This document shows positions 55,719-64,000 of a DNA stretch of 64,000 nt, one piece after another. The position numbers and the translations under genes are program-made. This stretch comes from Sphingosinicella sp. LHD-64 (GTDB taxonomy: Bacteria > Pseudomonadota > Alphaproteobacteria > Sphingomonadales > Sphingomonadaceae). How positions within the stretch are numbered: position 1 is the stretch's first letter; every line of letters begins with the position of its first letter. The notes below the pieces were generated by a model. It had not been told where the DNA came from. It made no database searches and saw only the letters and a list, made by a program, of their open reading frames with translations. The stretch is taken from NCBI RefSeq assembly GCF_031157375.1, contig NZ_JAVIFV010000003.1, positions 62,001 to 126,000 on the forward strand. The letters run 5' to 3'.

Positions 55719-55774
55719 CTGGCTACAAGCCAGCGGCGCGATCTTCTGGCAGAAAGCGGATCGGGAGAGCGCCG

Positions 55775-57838
55775 ATGAAGCTGAGCCGCCGCCAGTTCCT
55801 TGAAACCGCCGCCGCGATCGGCGCCACCGTCGCCTGGGGCGCCGCCGAGGCCCGCCCCTCGCGCACCAACTGGCGGGAACGACGCGATCTCTATCCGGAA
55901 GGCGTCGCTTCTGGCGATCCCGCGCCGGACAGTGTGCTGCTGTGGACCCGCCGGGCGTTCGACGGCGTCGAAGCAGCGGATCTGACCGTCGAGGTCGCGC
56001 GCGACGCGACGTTCCGCGAGGTGGTGGCGACCGCCCCGGCGCGCGTGTCGGCCGTCGCCGACTGGACCTCCCGGGTGCTGGTCGGCGGCCTGAGGCCGGC
56101 CCAAGTCTACTGGTACCGCTTCAGCGATACCCAAGGAAACGGCAGCCGCATCGGCCGCACGATCACCGCCCCGGCGGACCGCGACGGCCGTCCGGTCAAG
56201 TTCGCCTTCGTCAGCTGCCAGAACATCAACGAAGGCGCCCAGAACGCCTGGCGCAAGATGATCCATGAGGACGAGCGCCTGCCCGAAGCCGAGCGGCTCG
56301 GCTTCGTCCTCCACCTCGGCGACTTCATCTACGAGGTCGTGCAATATCCCGCGGAGGTGCAGACCCGCTACGACCGCCGTATCCGCGACATCGGCCGCGT
56401 CCCCGACAGCGTGAAGGTCCGCGACTTCCACATTCCCCAGACCGCGGACGGCTATCGCGCCATCTACCGCGCCTATCTCGCCGATCCGGACATCCAGGAC
56501 GCGCGGGCGCGCTGGCCGTTCGTGGCGATGTGGGACAATCACGAATTCTCGTGGATGGGCTGGCAGAGCGTGATGAAGGCGCCGCCGATCGAGCGGCCGG
56601 CGCAGACCCTCAAGGTCGCCGCGATGCAGGCCTGGTTCGAATATCAGCCGGCGCGGATCGCCAAGCCCGGCCCGTCGCTCGACACTTTCGATCCGCCCAC
56701 GGTGACCGACGCGCCGATCGAGACCTTCGACGACGACGGCCTCGGCCAGGAACCGAACAACCTCGCCGCGATCGGCAGCCTCACCGGCTACCGGGCGCTG
56801 CGCTACGGCCGTCACCTCGACCTCTTCGTCACCGACCAGCACAGCTACCGGATGGAGGAGCCGACCGGCCAGCCGCAATGCGCGCCCCTGAGCAGCCCGG
56901 ATTTTCCCAACCTGTTCCCGCAGGAAGCGATGGAGATCCTCGATGCGGGTCGCACTTATGACGGCGGCAATCCGCCCGACGAAATCGTCTTCGGCGAGGT
57001 GCGCGTGCCCAATTTCCGCAAGGCCGGCGCGCCCTACACCATCCTCGGCGCACAGCAGAAGGCGTGGTTCAAGACGCGGTTGCAGGCCGCCCGCGCGACC
57101 TGGAAAATCTGGGGCAATTCACTCGGGACCCTCGACTGGCGCGCCGATCCGCAGAATCTGCCGGAAGGGCTGACCCGACCCTGGCCGGGCAACGGCTATG
57201 CCGGCTTCGGCGGCGGCGACCATAGCGGCGCCTATCACGAGCGCGGCGAAATCTACGATCTGGTCCGCGACGCAGGCATTACCGGCTTTGCGGTCGTGTC
57301 CGGCGACCGGCACAGCTTCTGGGCCGGCTATGCTGCGAAGGCGCTGCCGCCCCACGACTTCGCGCCGATCGGCGTCGCCTTCATCACCGGCTCGATCTCC
57401 AGCCCCGGCCTGGTCGAGGCGTTCGAGCACCGATTCCCGCGCGACCATCCGCTGCGGCCCTTGTTCATGGCCGACCGGCCGGGCCGCGAACGGCCGCAGG
57501 CCGCGGTCAACATGCTGCTCCGCCACGGCGTCCGCTCCTGCCTCGAATACGGGCGCACCGGCGATCTCGCGCGGGCGCGCGCGGCCTCCAATCCCGATCT
57601 GTCGCCCCACCTCTCCTTCCTCGATCTCGGCGGCCATGGCTATACGACGGTGTGGCTGACGGCCGACGACCTCACCACCGAATTCGTCTGCATCCCGCGT
57701 CCGCTCGAGCGCAGCGAGCGCGGGGATGGCGGCCCGGTGCGCTATCGCGTCCGCCATCGCGCTCGGATGTGGTATGCCGGTGAGCGCCCGCATCTCGAAC
57801 AGCAGCTTGTCGAAGGCGATCCGGAGCTCGCGATCTAG
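55775..57838 (+). CDS. phoD: PhoD-like alkaline phosphatase, Tat-exported
   Basis: A 687-residue protein with a twin-arginine leader (LSRRQFLETAAAIGATVAWG). The PhoD N-terminal domain has YPEGVASGDPAPDSVLLWTR. The metallophosphatase motifs are FVLHLGDFIYE, AMWDNHEFSW, and late VVSGDRHSFWAGYAAK. The family needs calcium and iron and hydrolyses phosphodiesters or monoesters in the periplasm. The protein is longer than the about 520-residue average, with inserted loops. A larger in-frame upstream extension lies antisense or alternate to the AraC gene and was rejected. No Pho box was recognised. Confidence 0.93.
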   Translation: MKLSRRQFLETAAAIGATVAWGAAEARPSRTNWRERRDLYPEGVASGDPAPDSVLLWTRRAFDGVEAADLTVEVARDATFREVVATAPARVSAVADWTSRVLVGGLRPAQVYWYRFSDTQGNGSRIGRTITAPADRDGRPVKFAFVSCQNINEGAQNAWRKMIHEDERLPEAERLGFVLHLGDFIYEVVQYPAEVQTRYDRRIRDIGRVPDSVKVRDFHIPQTADGYRAIYRAYLADPDIQDARARWPFVAMWDNHEFSWMGWQSVMKAPPIERPAQTLKVAAMQAWFEYQPARIAKPGPSLDTFDPPTVTDAPIETFDDDGLGQEPNNLAAIGSLTGYRALRYGRHLDLFVTDQHSYRMEEPTGQPQCAPLSSPDFPNLFPQEAMEILDAGRTYDGGNPPDEIVFGEVRVPNFRKAGAPYTILGAQQKAWFKTRLQAARATWKIWGNSLGTLDWRADPQNLPEGLTRPWPGNGYAGFGGGDHSGAYHERGEIYDLVRDAGITGFAVVSGDRHSFWAGYAAKALPPHDFAPIGVAFITGSISSPGLVEAFEHRFPRDHPLRPLFMADRPGRERPQAAVNMLLRHGVRSCLEYGRTGDLARARAASNPDLSPHLSFLDLGGHGYTTVWLTADDLTTEFVCIPRPLERSERGDGGPVRYRVRHRARMWYAGERPHLEQQLVEGDPELAI

Positions 57839-58146
57839 CCGCCTTTGGGGGTTAGGATTCCATCTCGACTCTGCCGAAAATGCCGCGGTTCGGCACGGCG
57901 AATCGTGCGGCGCAGCAATGAAACTGAGCCGAGTTTCAACATCCGACCGGTCGGTCGAAGAATAATATTCTCACATAGAAATAATAGCTTATCGACGATC
58001 AGGTGAATTCCTCACCTCGCGTTGACGCACTGCAGCAATTTGCGCGATGCAACATGAGCGGCGCCGTGCGGGCTGCCGACACATGGCCCGCCCGAGCCGC
58101 TTCAAGCGGCCCGGCATCATGCCTGGCCCAAGGTGAAGGGGGCAGC
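57839..58146. promoter_or_regulatory. Intergenic region upstream of glnK, with hairpin and palindrome
   Basis: About 308 bases. Behind phoD, TGAAACT and AGTTTCA (57919-57938) form a hairpin, followed by the 12-base palindrome CCGACCGGTCGG (57943-57954) and a very AT-rich patch (57955-57995) suited to a promoter. A sigma-54 GG-N10-GC pair was looked for and not found with the right spacing. No gene was seen. Confidence 0.45.
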
Positions 58147-58485
58147 ATGAAGCTGATCATCGCCATCATCAAACCCTACAAGCTCGAGGAGGTTCGCGAC
58201 GCTTTGGCCGCCATCGGCGTCCAGGGCATGACGATCGCCGAGGTGCGCGGGTTTGGCCGGCAACGGGGGCAAACCGAAATCTATCGCGGCGCCGAATATA
58301 CGACGAGCTTCGTGCCCAAGGTGCGGCTCGACATCGCCGTGCCGTCCGATCTCGCGCCCAAGGTGCTCGAGACGATCCAGCAAACCGCGTCCACCGGCTC
58401 GATCGGCGACGGCAAGCTCTTCGTCCTCGACATCGCGCAGGCGGTGCGCATCCGCACCGGCGAACTCAACGAAGACGCCATCTGA
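58147..58485 (+). CDS. glnK: PII nitrogen-regulatory signal protein
   Basis: A 112-residue PII protein. The PROSITE-type core reads IIKPYKLEEVRDALAAIGVQ. The T-loop contains QTEIYRGAEYTTSFVPK, with the uridylylated tyrosine (residue about 51) conserved. A GSIGDGKLFVLDIAQAVRIR segment forms the B and C loops. It binds ATP and 2-oxoglutarate and blocks AmtB when nitrogen is plentiful. The adjacent amtB gene makes glnK more likely than glnB. Confidence 0.95.
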   Translation: MKLIIAIIKPYKLEEVRDALAAIGVQGMTIAEVRGFGRQRGQTEIYRGAEYTTSFVPKVRLDIAVPSDLAPKVLETIQQTASTGSIGDGKLFVLDIAQAVRIRTGELNEDAI

Positions 58486-58498
58486 CATGGGGGGTGCA

Positions 58499-59836
58499 AT
58501 GATCCTTCTTACCCGACTTCGCGCCTTCCTTCCGGCGCTCGCCGCGGTTGCGCTGCCGCTCTTCTTCCCTGCGGCAGCGCAAGCGGCCGCCGCAGCGCCG
58601 GAACTGACCGTCGACAAGGGCGACACGGCCTGGATGCTGGTTTCCACCATCCTCGTCCTCGCCATGATCGTGCCGGGCCTCGCCCTGTTCTACGGCGGCC
58701 TGGTGCGCGCCAAGAACCTGCTCTCGGTGCTGACCCAGGTGCTCGGCGTGACCTGCGTCGCGCTCGTCGTCTGGTTCATCTGGGGCTACAGTCTCGCCTT
58801 CGGGACCGGCGGCGCGCTTATCGGCGACGCCAGCAAGCTGTTCCTCGCCGGCATTCGCGGCGACACGCTGGCGGCGACGTTCAGCGCCGGCGTCGGCATC
58901 CCGGAGCTGGTGTTCGTCGCCTTCCAGTCGACCTTCGCGGCGATCACCGCGGCGCTGGTCGTCGGCGCGCTGGTCGAGCGGGTGAAGTTCACGGCGATCC
59001 TGCTGTTCGTGCCGCTCTGGCTCACCATCGTCTATGCGCCGATCGCGCATATGGTGTGGACGAGCGGCGGCCTGATCTTCGCCATGGGCGCGCTCGACTT
59101 CGCCGGCGGCACGGTGGTGCACATCAACGCCGGCATCGCGGGCCTGGTGGGCGTGTTCTTCGCCGGCAAGCGGATCGGTTTTCTCAAGGAGATGATTCCG
59201 CCCCATTCGCTCGGCCTGACGCTGATCGGTACCGGATTGCTGTGGGTCGGCTGGTTCGGCTTCAACGCCGGCTCGAACCTCGAGGCGACGGGCGGCGCGG
59301 CGGTCGCGCTGATGAACACCCTCGCCTGTCCGGCGGCGGCGGCGATCACCTGGCTGATCGCCGAGCGCGTCGTTTCCGGCAAGCCGTCGCTGCTCGGCGG
59401 CGCCTCGGGCGTCATCGCCGGGCTCGTCGCGGTGACGCCGGCGGCCGGCACGTCGGGCATCATGGGCGCGATGGTGCTGGGCGTGGTCGCGTCGCTCGGC
59501 GCCTACTGGTTCGTCGGCAGCCTCAAGAACCGGCTGAAGCTCGACGACAGCCTCGACGTGTTCGGCATCCACGGCATTGCCGGCATCATCGGCTCGATCG
59601 GCACCGGCATCGTCTCGGCACCGTCGCTGGGCGGGTTCGGCGCCGACACGTTCGTGATCGCCACGCAGACGGTGACGCAGATCAAGGCGGTGCTGATCGC
59701 CATCGCCTGGTCCGGCATCGGTTCGGCGATCGTCTGGGCGATCCTGAAATATACGGTGGGCCTGAGGGTTCCGGACGATGCCGAGCGCGAAGGGCTCGAC
59801 ATCACCGACCATGGCGAGCGCGCCTACAACCTCTGA
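58499..59836 (+). CDS. amtB: Ammonium transporter AmtB
   Basis: A 445-residue protein with an N-terminal signal-like segment (FLPALAAVALPLFFPAAAQA) and eleven helices. Conserved sites are VPGLALFYGGLVRAKNLLSV, the ammonium-binding aspartate in DFAGGTVVHINAGIAGLVG and the twin histidine positions (HINAG, FGIHGIAG). NAGSNLEATGG also fits. It conducts ammonium into the cell and docks GlnK. ATG 58499 has GGGGGG upstream; ATG 58487 is an alternative. It is 13 bases after glnK and co-transcribed. Confidence 0.96.
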   Translation: MILLTRLRAFLPALAAVALPLFFPAAAQAAAAAPELTVDKGDTAWMLVSTILVLAMIVPGLALFYGGLVRAKNLLSVLTQVLGVTCVALVVWFIWGYSLAFGTGGALIGDASKLFLAGIRGDTLAATFSAGVGIPELVFVAFQSTFAAITAALVVGALVERVKFTAILLFVPLWLTIVYAPIAHMVWTSGGLIFAMGALDFAGGTVVHINAGIAGLVGVFFAGKRIGFLKEMIPPHSLGLTLIGTGLLWVGWFGFNAGSNLEATGGAAVALMNTLACPAAAAITWLIAERVVSGKPSLLGGASGVIAGLVAVTPAAGTSGIMGAMVLGVVASLGAYWFVGSLKNRLKLDDSLDVFGIHGIAGIIGSIGTGIVSAPSLGGFGADTFVIATQTVTQIKAVLIAIAWSGIGSAIVWAILKYTVGLRVPDDAEREGLDITDHGERAYNL

Positions 59837-59871
59837 CCTGCTGAACGACTGACGAGAACCATAACGACAAC

Positions 59872-59901
59872 GCCGCCGACGGACCTGCTCCCGTCGGCGG
59901 C
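59872..59901 (+). terminator. Strong hairpin between amtB and torF-like gene
   Basis: GCCGCCGACGG and CCGTCGGCGGC pair over eleven bases around an eight-base loop. There is no T tract. It may reduce read-through into the porin gene or stabilise the amtB message. Confidence 0.5.
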
Positions 59902-59994
59902 GGACAGGAGAGGCTTGCCCGCACGAACCGTGGGGACGGGGGAAGCGGACAGGTCTGGGAGGAGCAACCCGTAACCCAAGGGGGGAGAAATCCC

Positions 59995-60747
59995 ATGCGC
60001 ATCAAGACACTCGTCCACACCGCTATCTGTTCCCTGTCCCTCGCGGCCGTGAGCCCGGCCTTCGCCGCGGAGCTCGGCAGCGGCTTCACGATCAACGGCG
60101 GCGCCACGCTCGTCTCCGACTACCGCTTCCGCGGCATTTCGCAGACCGACAAGCGTTTCGCCGTGCAGGGCACCTTCACGCTCGGCCATGCCTCCGGCCT
60201 CTACGCGACGGTCTGGGGCTCCTCGATCGACGACTATGTGGCCGCCGGCTCCGACCAGGAGATCGATTTCATTCTCGGCTATCGGCGGACGTTCGGCGCG
60301 ACCACGATCGACGCCGGCCTGCTCTATTATTACTATCCCGGCTCCTCGAGCGTCGTTCCCGGCTACAGCAGCGACTTCTTCGAGCCCTATGTCTCGGTGT
60401 CCCACACGTTCGGGCCGGTGACCGCCAAGGTCACCGCCAACTATGCCTGGAGCCAGTCGGCGCTCTCGATCGGCAACGGCAACGAGGACAATCTCTACCT
60501 CGCCGGCGATCTCTCCGCGTCGCTGGGCAGCGGCTTCGCCGTCTCAGGCCATCTCGGCCACAGCTTCGGGCCGAGCTACCTTACCATCGGCGACGAATAT
60601 ACCGACTGGAATCTGGGGGTGAGCTACACGACCGGGCCGCTCACCCTCGGCGTCCAGTATGTCGACACCGACGGCGACTACCTGACCCCCACGGGCCGCA
60701 ATGCGAGCGGCAGTGGCGTGGTCGGCTCGGTCGGCGTGTCGTTCTAG
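59995..60747 (+). CDS. TorF-family putative outer-membrane porin
   Basis: A 250-residue protein with a signal peptide ending SPAFAAEL. Beta strands follow, including LVSDYRFRGISQTDKRFAVQ (the family hallmark with YRFRGISQ), SDQEIDFILGYRRTFGAT and a terminal strand GSVGVSF ending in phenylalanine. This gene type commonly follows glnK and amtB in sphingomonads and likely lets ammonium or small nitrogen compounds through the outer membrane; that role is inferred from context. Its stop overlaps the convergent esterase stop by four bases. Confidence 0.9.
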   Translation: MRIKTLVHTAICSLSLAAVSPAFAAELGSGFTINGGATLVSDYRFRGISQTDKRFAVQGTFTLGHASGLYATVWGSSIDDYVAAGSDQEIDFILGYRRTFGATTIDAGLLYYYYPGSSSVVPGYSSDFFEPYVSVSHTFGPVTAKVTANYAWSQSALSIGNGNEDNLYLAGDLSASLGSGFAVSGHLGHSFGPSYLTIGDEYTDWNLGVSYTTGPLTLGVQYVDTDGDYLTPTGRNASGSGVVGSVGVSF

Positions 60748-61682
60748 GAGTCCGGCGTGCCGGCCGGCGTCGCTTGTGGCGCCGGGAACTGATGGCTGCG
60801 CAACCACGTCTCGAACAGGGACGGCCAGGCGGCGACCTGGCTGCCGGGCGCGCCCATGCCCCAGCTGTGGCCGCCGCGATCGAAGACGTGGAGCGCGACC
60901 GGCCGGTTCGCCGCGCGCATGGCTGCGAACAGGGCGAGGCTGTGCCCGACATCGGCGGTGGGATCGTCGGCGGCGTGGGCGAGGAAGATCGGCGGCGTCG
61001 CCGCGTCGACATGCGCCTCGACCGAATAGTCGGAAACCGCATTCGGAAGCCCGGCGAGGTGCCGCGCCGTGCGGGTCGTGTCGAGCGGCGCGCGCAAGGA
61101 GATGACCGGGTAGATCAATCCGGCGAAGTCCGGCCGCGCCGGTTGCGCGTCGACGGCATCGACGCGCGCGTAGAAATCATGGTCGCCGCGCGTCGCCAGA
61201 ATGCCGGCGAGATGGCCGCCAGCGGAGGAACCGAGCACGCCCACCCTGTCCGGATCGATGCCGAGCCGGGCGGCATGGGCGCGCAGGAGCCGCATCGCGC
61301 GCTGGCCATCCTGGAACGGCGCATCGGCATTCCAGCCGTCGCCGGGCAGGCGGTAGAAGAGGACGATGGCGTTGATCCCCTGCCCCTGCAGCCAGCGCGC
61401 GATCGGGCGGGCAGCGCTGTCGATCTGTATGCGGAAATAGCCGCCGCCGCCGATCACCAGCACCGCCGCACCGGTGGGCCGCTCCGGCCGGTAGACCTCC
61501 ATCCGCGGCGTCGAGATGTTGGTGTAGGCGCCCTGCCCGGAGCCCTCCCCGCCGACCCGCTCCGGCCCCGCAGGCCGGCCGTGACCCGGCGGATCGCCGG
61601 GCCACAGCCGGATCGTCTCCGCACCCGTTTCGGCCTGCGCCGCCGTAGGGAGGAGCAGCGCGGCGAGCAGGGCGAGGAGCAT
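60744..61682 (-). CDS. Exported alpha/beta hydrolase (BD-FAE / acetyl-xylan esterase-like)
   Basis: A 312-residue protein with a signal peptide (LLALLAALLLPTAAQAETG). The oxyanion motif is AAVLVIGGGGYFRIQIDSAA, where HGGG is replaced by IGGGG. The nucleophile is GVLGSSAGGHLAGILATRG (GSSAGG) and the histidine lies in FDRGGHSWGMGAPGSQ. Such enzymes remove acetyl or feruloyl groups from plant polysaccharides or similar esters. It begins ten bases after the stop of the TonB receptor and is in its operon, so it probably processes the compound handled by that receptor. Confidence 0.88.
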   Translation of the reverse strand: MLLALLAALLLPTAAQAETGAETIRLWPGDPPGHGRPAGPERVGGEGSGQGAYTNISTPRMEVYRPERPTGAAVLVIGGGGYFRIQIDSAARPIARWLQGQGINAIVLFYRLPGDGWNADAPFQDGQRAMRLLRAHAARLGIDPDRVGVLGSSAGGHLAGILATRGDHDFYARVDAVDAQPARPDFAGLIYPVISLRAPLDTTRTARHLAGLPNAVSDYSVEAHVDAATPPIFLAHAADDPTADVGHSLALFAAMRAANRPVALHVFDRGGHSWGMGAPGSQVAAWPSLFETWLRSHQFPAPQATPAGTPDS

Positions 61683-61692
61683 TTTCACGCGT

Positions 61693-64000
61693 TCAGAACC
61701 GCAACGTCGCGCCGGCATAAAAGCGGCGGCCGGCAATGTCGTAGATGCCGTTCTGGTTGGTGAGCCGTCCGCTCTCGGTGCCCGACGGCAGGAACGGGCT
61801 GATCGAATTGAACAGGTTGTTGACGCCCGCATAGAGCCTGAGGTCGCTGCCGCTGGCGATGTCGAAGTCGTAGGAGACGAAGATGTCGTGCTCCCAGACG
61901 TCGCCGATGTCGAGATAGGAGGGCACTTCCGCCTCCGGCAGCGTCTCGAGCAGCTCGCGGTAGCGGTCGCGCAAGCCGTTGCTGTCGTTGATGTCGCCAT
62001 AATAGGTGGTCGTCCAGCGCAGCCGGAAGCCGCCGAGCCGCCAGGCGAGCGCGCCGCGGGCGCGGTAGGCGAAGGCGCCCTCGGCGAGATCGCCCCTGAG
62101 GTCGTTGACGACAAGCCCGTCGACCCCCTCGAACTCGACCGTCTGGTCGAGCACATGGGTCGCGTCGTAGCGCAGGTCGAACGTGCCCGGGACGCCGAGG
62201 CCGTTCAGATCGAAGCGGTAGTTGGCCGCGACGTCGATGCCGCGCGTGTCGAAGCGGGCGAGGTTCACCTGCCGCTGGATGAGCTCGACGATCTGGCCGT
62301 TGTTGGGGTTGCGGGTGATGTCGGCGCAGAACGGATTGTCGGCCTGCGGCACGTCCGTGTCGTAGCATTGCAGCTGGATGTCGGTGTTCGTGTAGGCGTC
62401 GATCGCGTCGCGGATGCGGATGTCGTAATAATCGACCGCGAGCGTGAACCCCGGCAGGAAGCTGGGATTGAACACCGCGCCCAGGGTGAAGGTGTCGGCC
62501 GTCTCCTCCTTGAGATCGGGATTGCCGGCGTTGGGGCTGAACAGGTTCGTGCCGACCTGGGCGAAGACCTGCGGATCGCCGGCGGCCGCCTGCTGCGCGA
62601 ACAGCGCCTGGATGCCGGGATCCTGCCGGCAGGCCGCCGCGATCCGCCCGGCCGTGGCCGGCGTCACGCCGTCGCACAGGTCGGTCGCCGCCTCGAAATT
62701 GCCGCGCGGCGGCGAGAAGATTTCGGCGAGATCGGGCGCGCGCTGGGCGCGGGCATATTGCGCCCGGAAGCGCAGGTCCGGGATCGGCGCATATTGGATG
62801 CCACCACGCCACGAGAAGACCCAGCCGACCCGGTCGATGCTGTAATGGGCGGCGCGCGCCGAGGCGTCGACGCTGAGCAGCTCGATGCCCGGGCGATCGC
62901 GGACCAGCGGCGCCGAGACCTCGGCAAAGGCCTCGATCGCGCTGATGCTGCCGCCGAAGTCCGGAATGGCGTTGCCGGTCGTGCCGCCTTCGCGCGACAG
63001 CTCGTCGCCGCGCAGCCGCTGGCTGTCGCGGCGATATTCGACGCCGATCGCCGCGGAAACCGGGCCGGCGGGGCCTTCGAACAGGTGTCCGGTGGCGAAG
63101 GCCTGGGCGTTGTATTGGCGGATGCGCAAATCCTGACGCAGGTCGGCGCGGATCCATTCCGCGGCCTGGGGCGTGATCGATCCTTCGCCGAACAGGTTGA
63201 TCGGCACGCAGCCCGCGGCGCGCGCATTCGGATCGACGCAGCGCGGCTGGCCGTCGGGGCCGAGCTCGGCATTGAGCGCGGCGGTCAGGTTGGCGCCGTT
63301 GATCTCGTTGCGGCGCAGCTGCTCCTGCCGGTACTGGCCGAAACCGGCGCTGGCCTCCCATCTCCAGCTCTCCGTCAGTTGCCCGCGCAGGCTGAGCCAG
63401 GACCGGATCGTCTCGCGGTCGTTCTCGGTGATCTGGCCGCCGACCTCGTCGAAGCGGCGGTCCCAGGCGAGGCCGGTGCCGTTGGTCGGCGCATCGGCGC
63501 GGATCTCGGCCGGCACGAACGGGTTGCACGGCCCGGCCGAGCCGCCGGTCGCGCGGCGGCAGGGAATGCGGCCATATTCGACCTCGACGGTCTCGCCGGT
63601 CACCGGGTCGGTGACGGGGTAGGTCGAATCCCAGCCGATGCCGACCGCCTCGCGCGTCTCCATGGAATAGATGCGCGAATATTGGACCTGCGCCTCGGCG
63701 GACACCGCGGGCGAGAATTCGTAGCGCAGCTTGGCGGCCGCGAGATAGCGTTCGCGCGGCAGGATGAGCGAGCGGCCGGTGCGCTGGTTGTAGCCGTCGC
63801 GATTGGGCAGGAAATAGCCGCTGTTGCCGTTGTCGCTGGTGCCGACCGGCACGGGCAGGCCGGTCTGGACATCGGGCCCGAGCGGCACGAGCTGGCCGTT
63901 CCGGTAGAAACGGTCGCGCGCCGCACTGGCGCCCGAGAACACGCCGCCCGGGATGAAGGAGCTGAGATCGCTCGCGACGTTCGGCGGGAAGGTGCTGAGC
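61693..64000 (-). CDS. TonB-dependent receptor, N-terminal part outside window
   Basis: The frame is open to the window edge, so the signal peptide and plug start are missing. The visible part (769 codons) is the beta-barrel: GYFLPNRDGYNQRTGRSLIL, then YARAQRAPDLAEIFSPPRGN and NPDLKEETADTFTLGAVFNP. A cysteine-rich segment CYDTDVPQADNPFCADIT resembles the same region of the 13.6-16.9 kb receptor. The terminal strand is RRFYAGATLRF. It belongs to the large sphingomonad receptor group for peptides or glycans. The esterase gene downstream suggests an esterified carbohydrate substrate. Regulators, if any, are to the right. Confidence 0.92.
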   Translation of the reverse strand, partial: LSTFPPNVASDLSSFIPGGVFSGASAARDRFYRNGQLVPLGPDVQTGLPVPVGTSDNGNSGYFLPNRDGYNQRTGRSLILPRERYLAAAKLRYEFSPAVSAEAQVQYSRIYSMETREAVGIGWDSTYPVTDPVTGETVEVEYGRIPCRRATGGSAGPCNPFVPAEIRADAPTNGTGLAWDRRFDEVGGQITENDRETIRSWLSLRGQLTESWRWEASAGFGQYRQEQLRRNEINGANLTAALNAELGPDGQPRCVDPNARAAGCVPINLFGEGSITPQAAEWIRADLRQDLRIRQYNAQAFATGHLFEGPAGPVSAAIGVEYRRDSQRLRGDELSREGGTTGNAIPDFGGSISAIEAFAEVSAPLVRDRPGIELLSVDASARAAHYSIDRVGWVFSWRGGIQYAPIPDLRFRAQYARAQRAPDLAEIFSPPRGNFEAATDLCDGVTPATAGRIAAACRQDPGIQALFAQQAAAGDPQVFAQVGTNLFSPNAGNPDLKEETADTFTLGAVFNPSFLPGFTLAVDYYDIRIRDAIDAYTNTDIQLQCYDTDVPQADNPFCADITRNPNNGQIVELIQRQVNLARFDTRGIDVAANYRFDLNGLGVPGTFDLRYDATHVLDQTVEFEGVDGLVVNDLRGDLAEGAFAYRARGALAWRLGGFRLRWTTTYYGDINDSNGLRDRYRELLETLPEAEVPSYLDIGDVWEHDIFVSYDFDIASGSDLRLYAGVNNLFNSISPFLPSGTESGRLTNQNGIYDIAGRRFYAGATLRF

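Noticed and set aside
55220-55774. Upstream in-frame extension of phoD
   Set aside because: It overlaps the AraC gene in another frame and lacks any leader; the Tat signal peptide begins exactly at 55775.
58040-58146. Sigma-54 promoter before glnK
   Set aside because: The best GG...GC pair (in TGGCCCGCCCGAGC) has nine rather than ten intervening bases and poor flanks.

Overview
The window looks like a chromosomal segment of an alphaproteobacterium of the sphingomonad group (Sphingomonadaceae or a close relative). The basis is high GC, several STN- or plug-type TonB-dependent receptors paired with FecR anti-sigma and ECF sigma genes, a membrane-anchored LytTR regulator, a TorF-type porin beside glnK-amtB, and paired palindromic repeats of the kind seen between sphingomonad genes. 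No species can be named from the sequence alone.

The left part (about 1-34.7 kb) is accessory in character. It holds an acyltransferase-like membrane protein cut by the window edge; small ArsR, SRPBCC, VOC and DHFR-like genes; an ankyrin protein; and a methyltransferase. Next comes a compact block. A beta-lactamase-fold serine hydrolase diverges from a membrane LytTR regulator. A sigma-FecR-TonB receptor-alpha/beta hydrolase operon faces a rightward run of M13 peptidase, beta-propeller, amidohydrolase, a small secreted protein, class A beta-lactamase and a thioredoxin-reductase-like flavoprotein. A second sigma-FecR-TonB receptor operon follows, then a low-GC RTX-like protein with an HEFTH zinc-protease motif overlapping a small secreted protein. 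At least six genes here are damaged: a flavoprotein frameshift at about 8.07 kb; an epoxide-hydrolase N-terminal fragment; a phospholipase D gene with two frameshifts and a missing N-terminus; a TonB receptor with an in-frame amber codon; a sigma gene without a usable standard start; and a startless HTH remnant. The part ends at the 3' end of a tRNA-Glu gene, beside short direct and inverted repeats, which is the layout expected at a genomic-island border.

The right part (about 34.8-64 kb) is core-like and the genes there look intact. It has recJ, glpX, a cyclophilin, a lipid or alcohol oxidation set (two SDRs, a zinc alcohol dehydrogenase, an acyl-CoA dehydrogenase), and an arginine cluster argC-argJ-argB-argF-argR-argG preceded by a perfect ArgR-type palindrome. 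These are followed by an MFS exporter with a divergent LysR gene, an alpha/beta hydrolase, a class I amidotransferase, fghA with an AraC-type regulator, a PhoD phosphatase, the nitrogen module glnK-amtB-torF, and an esterase behind a TonB receptor cut by the right edge. Six paired palindromic elements of about 80-100 bp lie in the junctions between 40.0 and 54.2 kb and none were seen elsewhere.

All calls come from reading the sequence. No database search was possible, so family names rest on motif recognition, and starts were chosen from ribosome-binding sites and overlaps.
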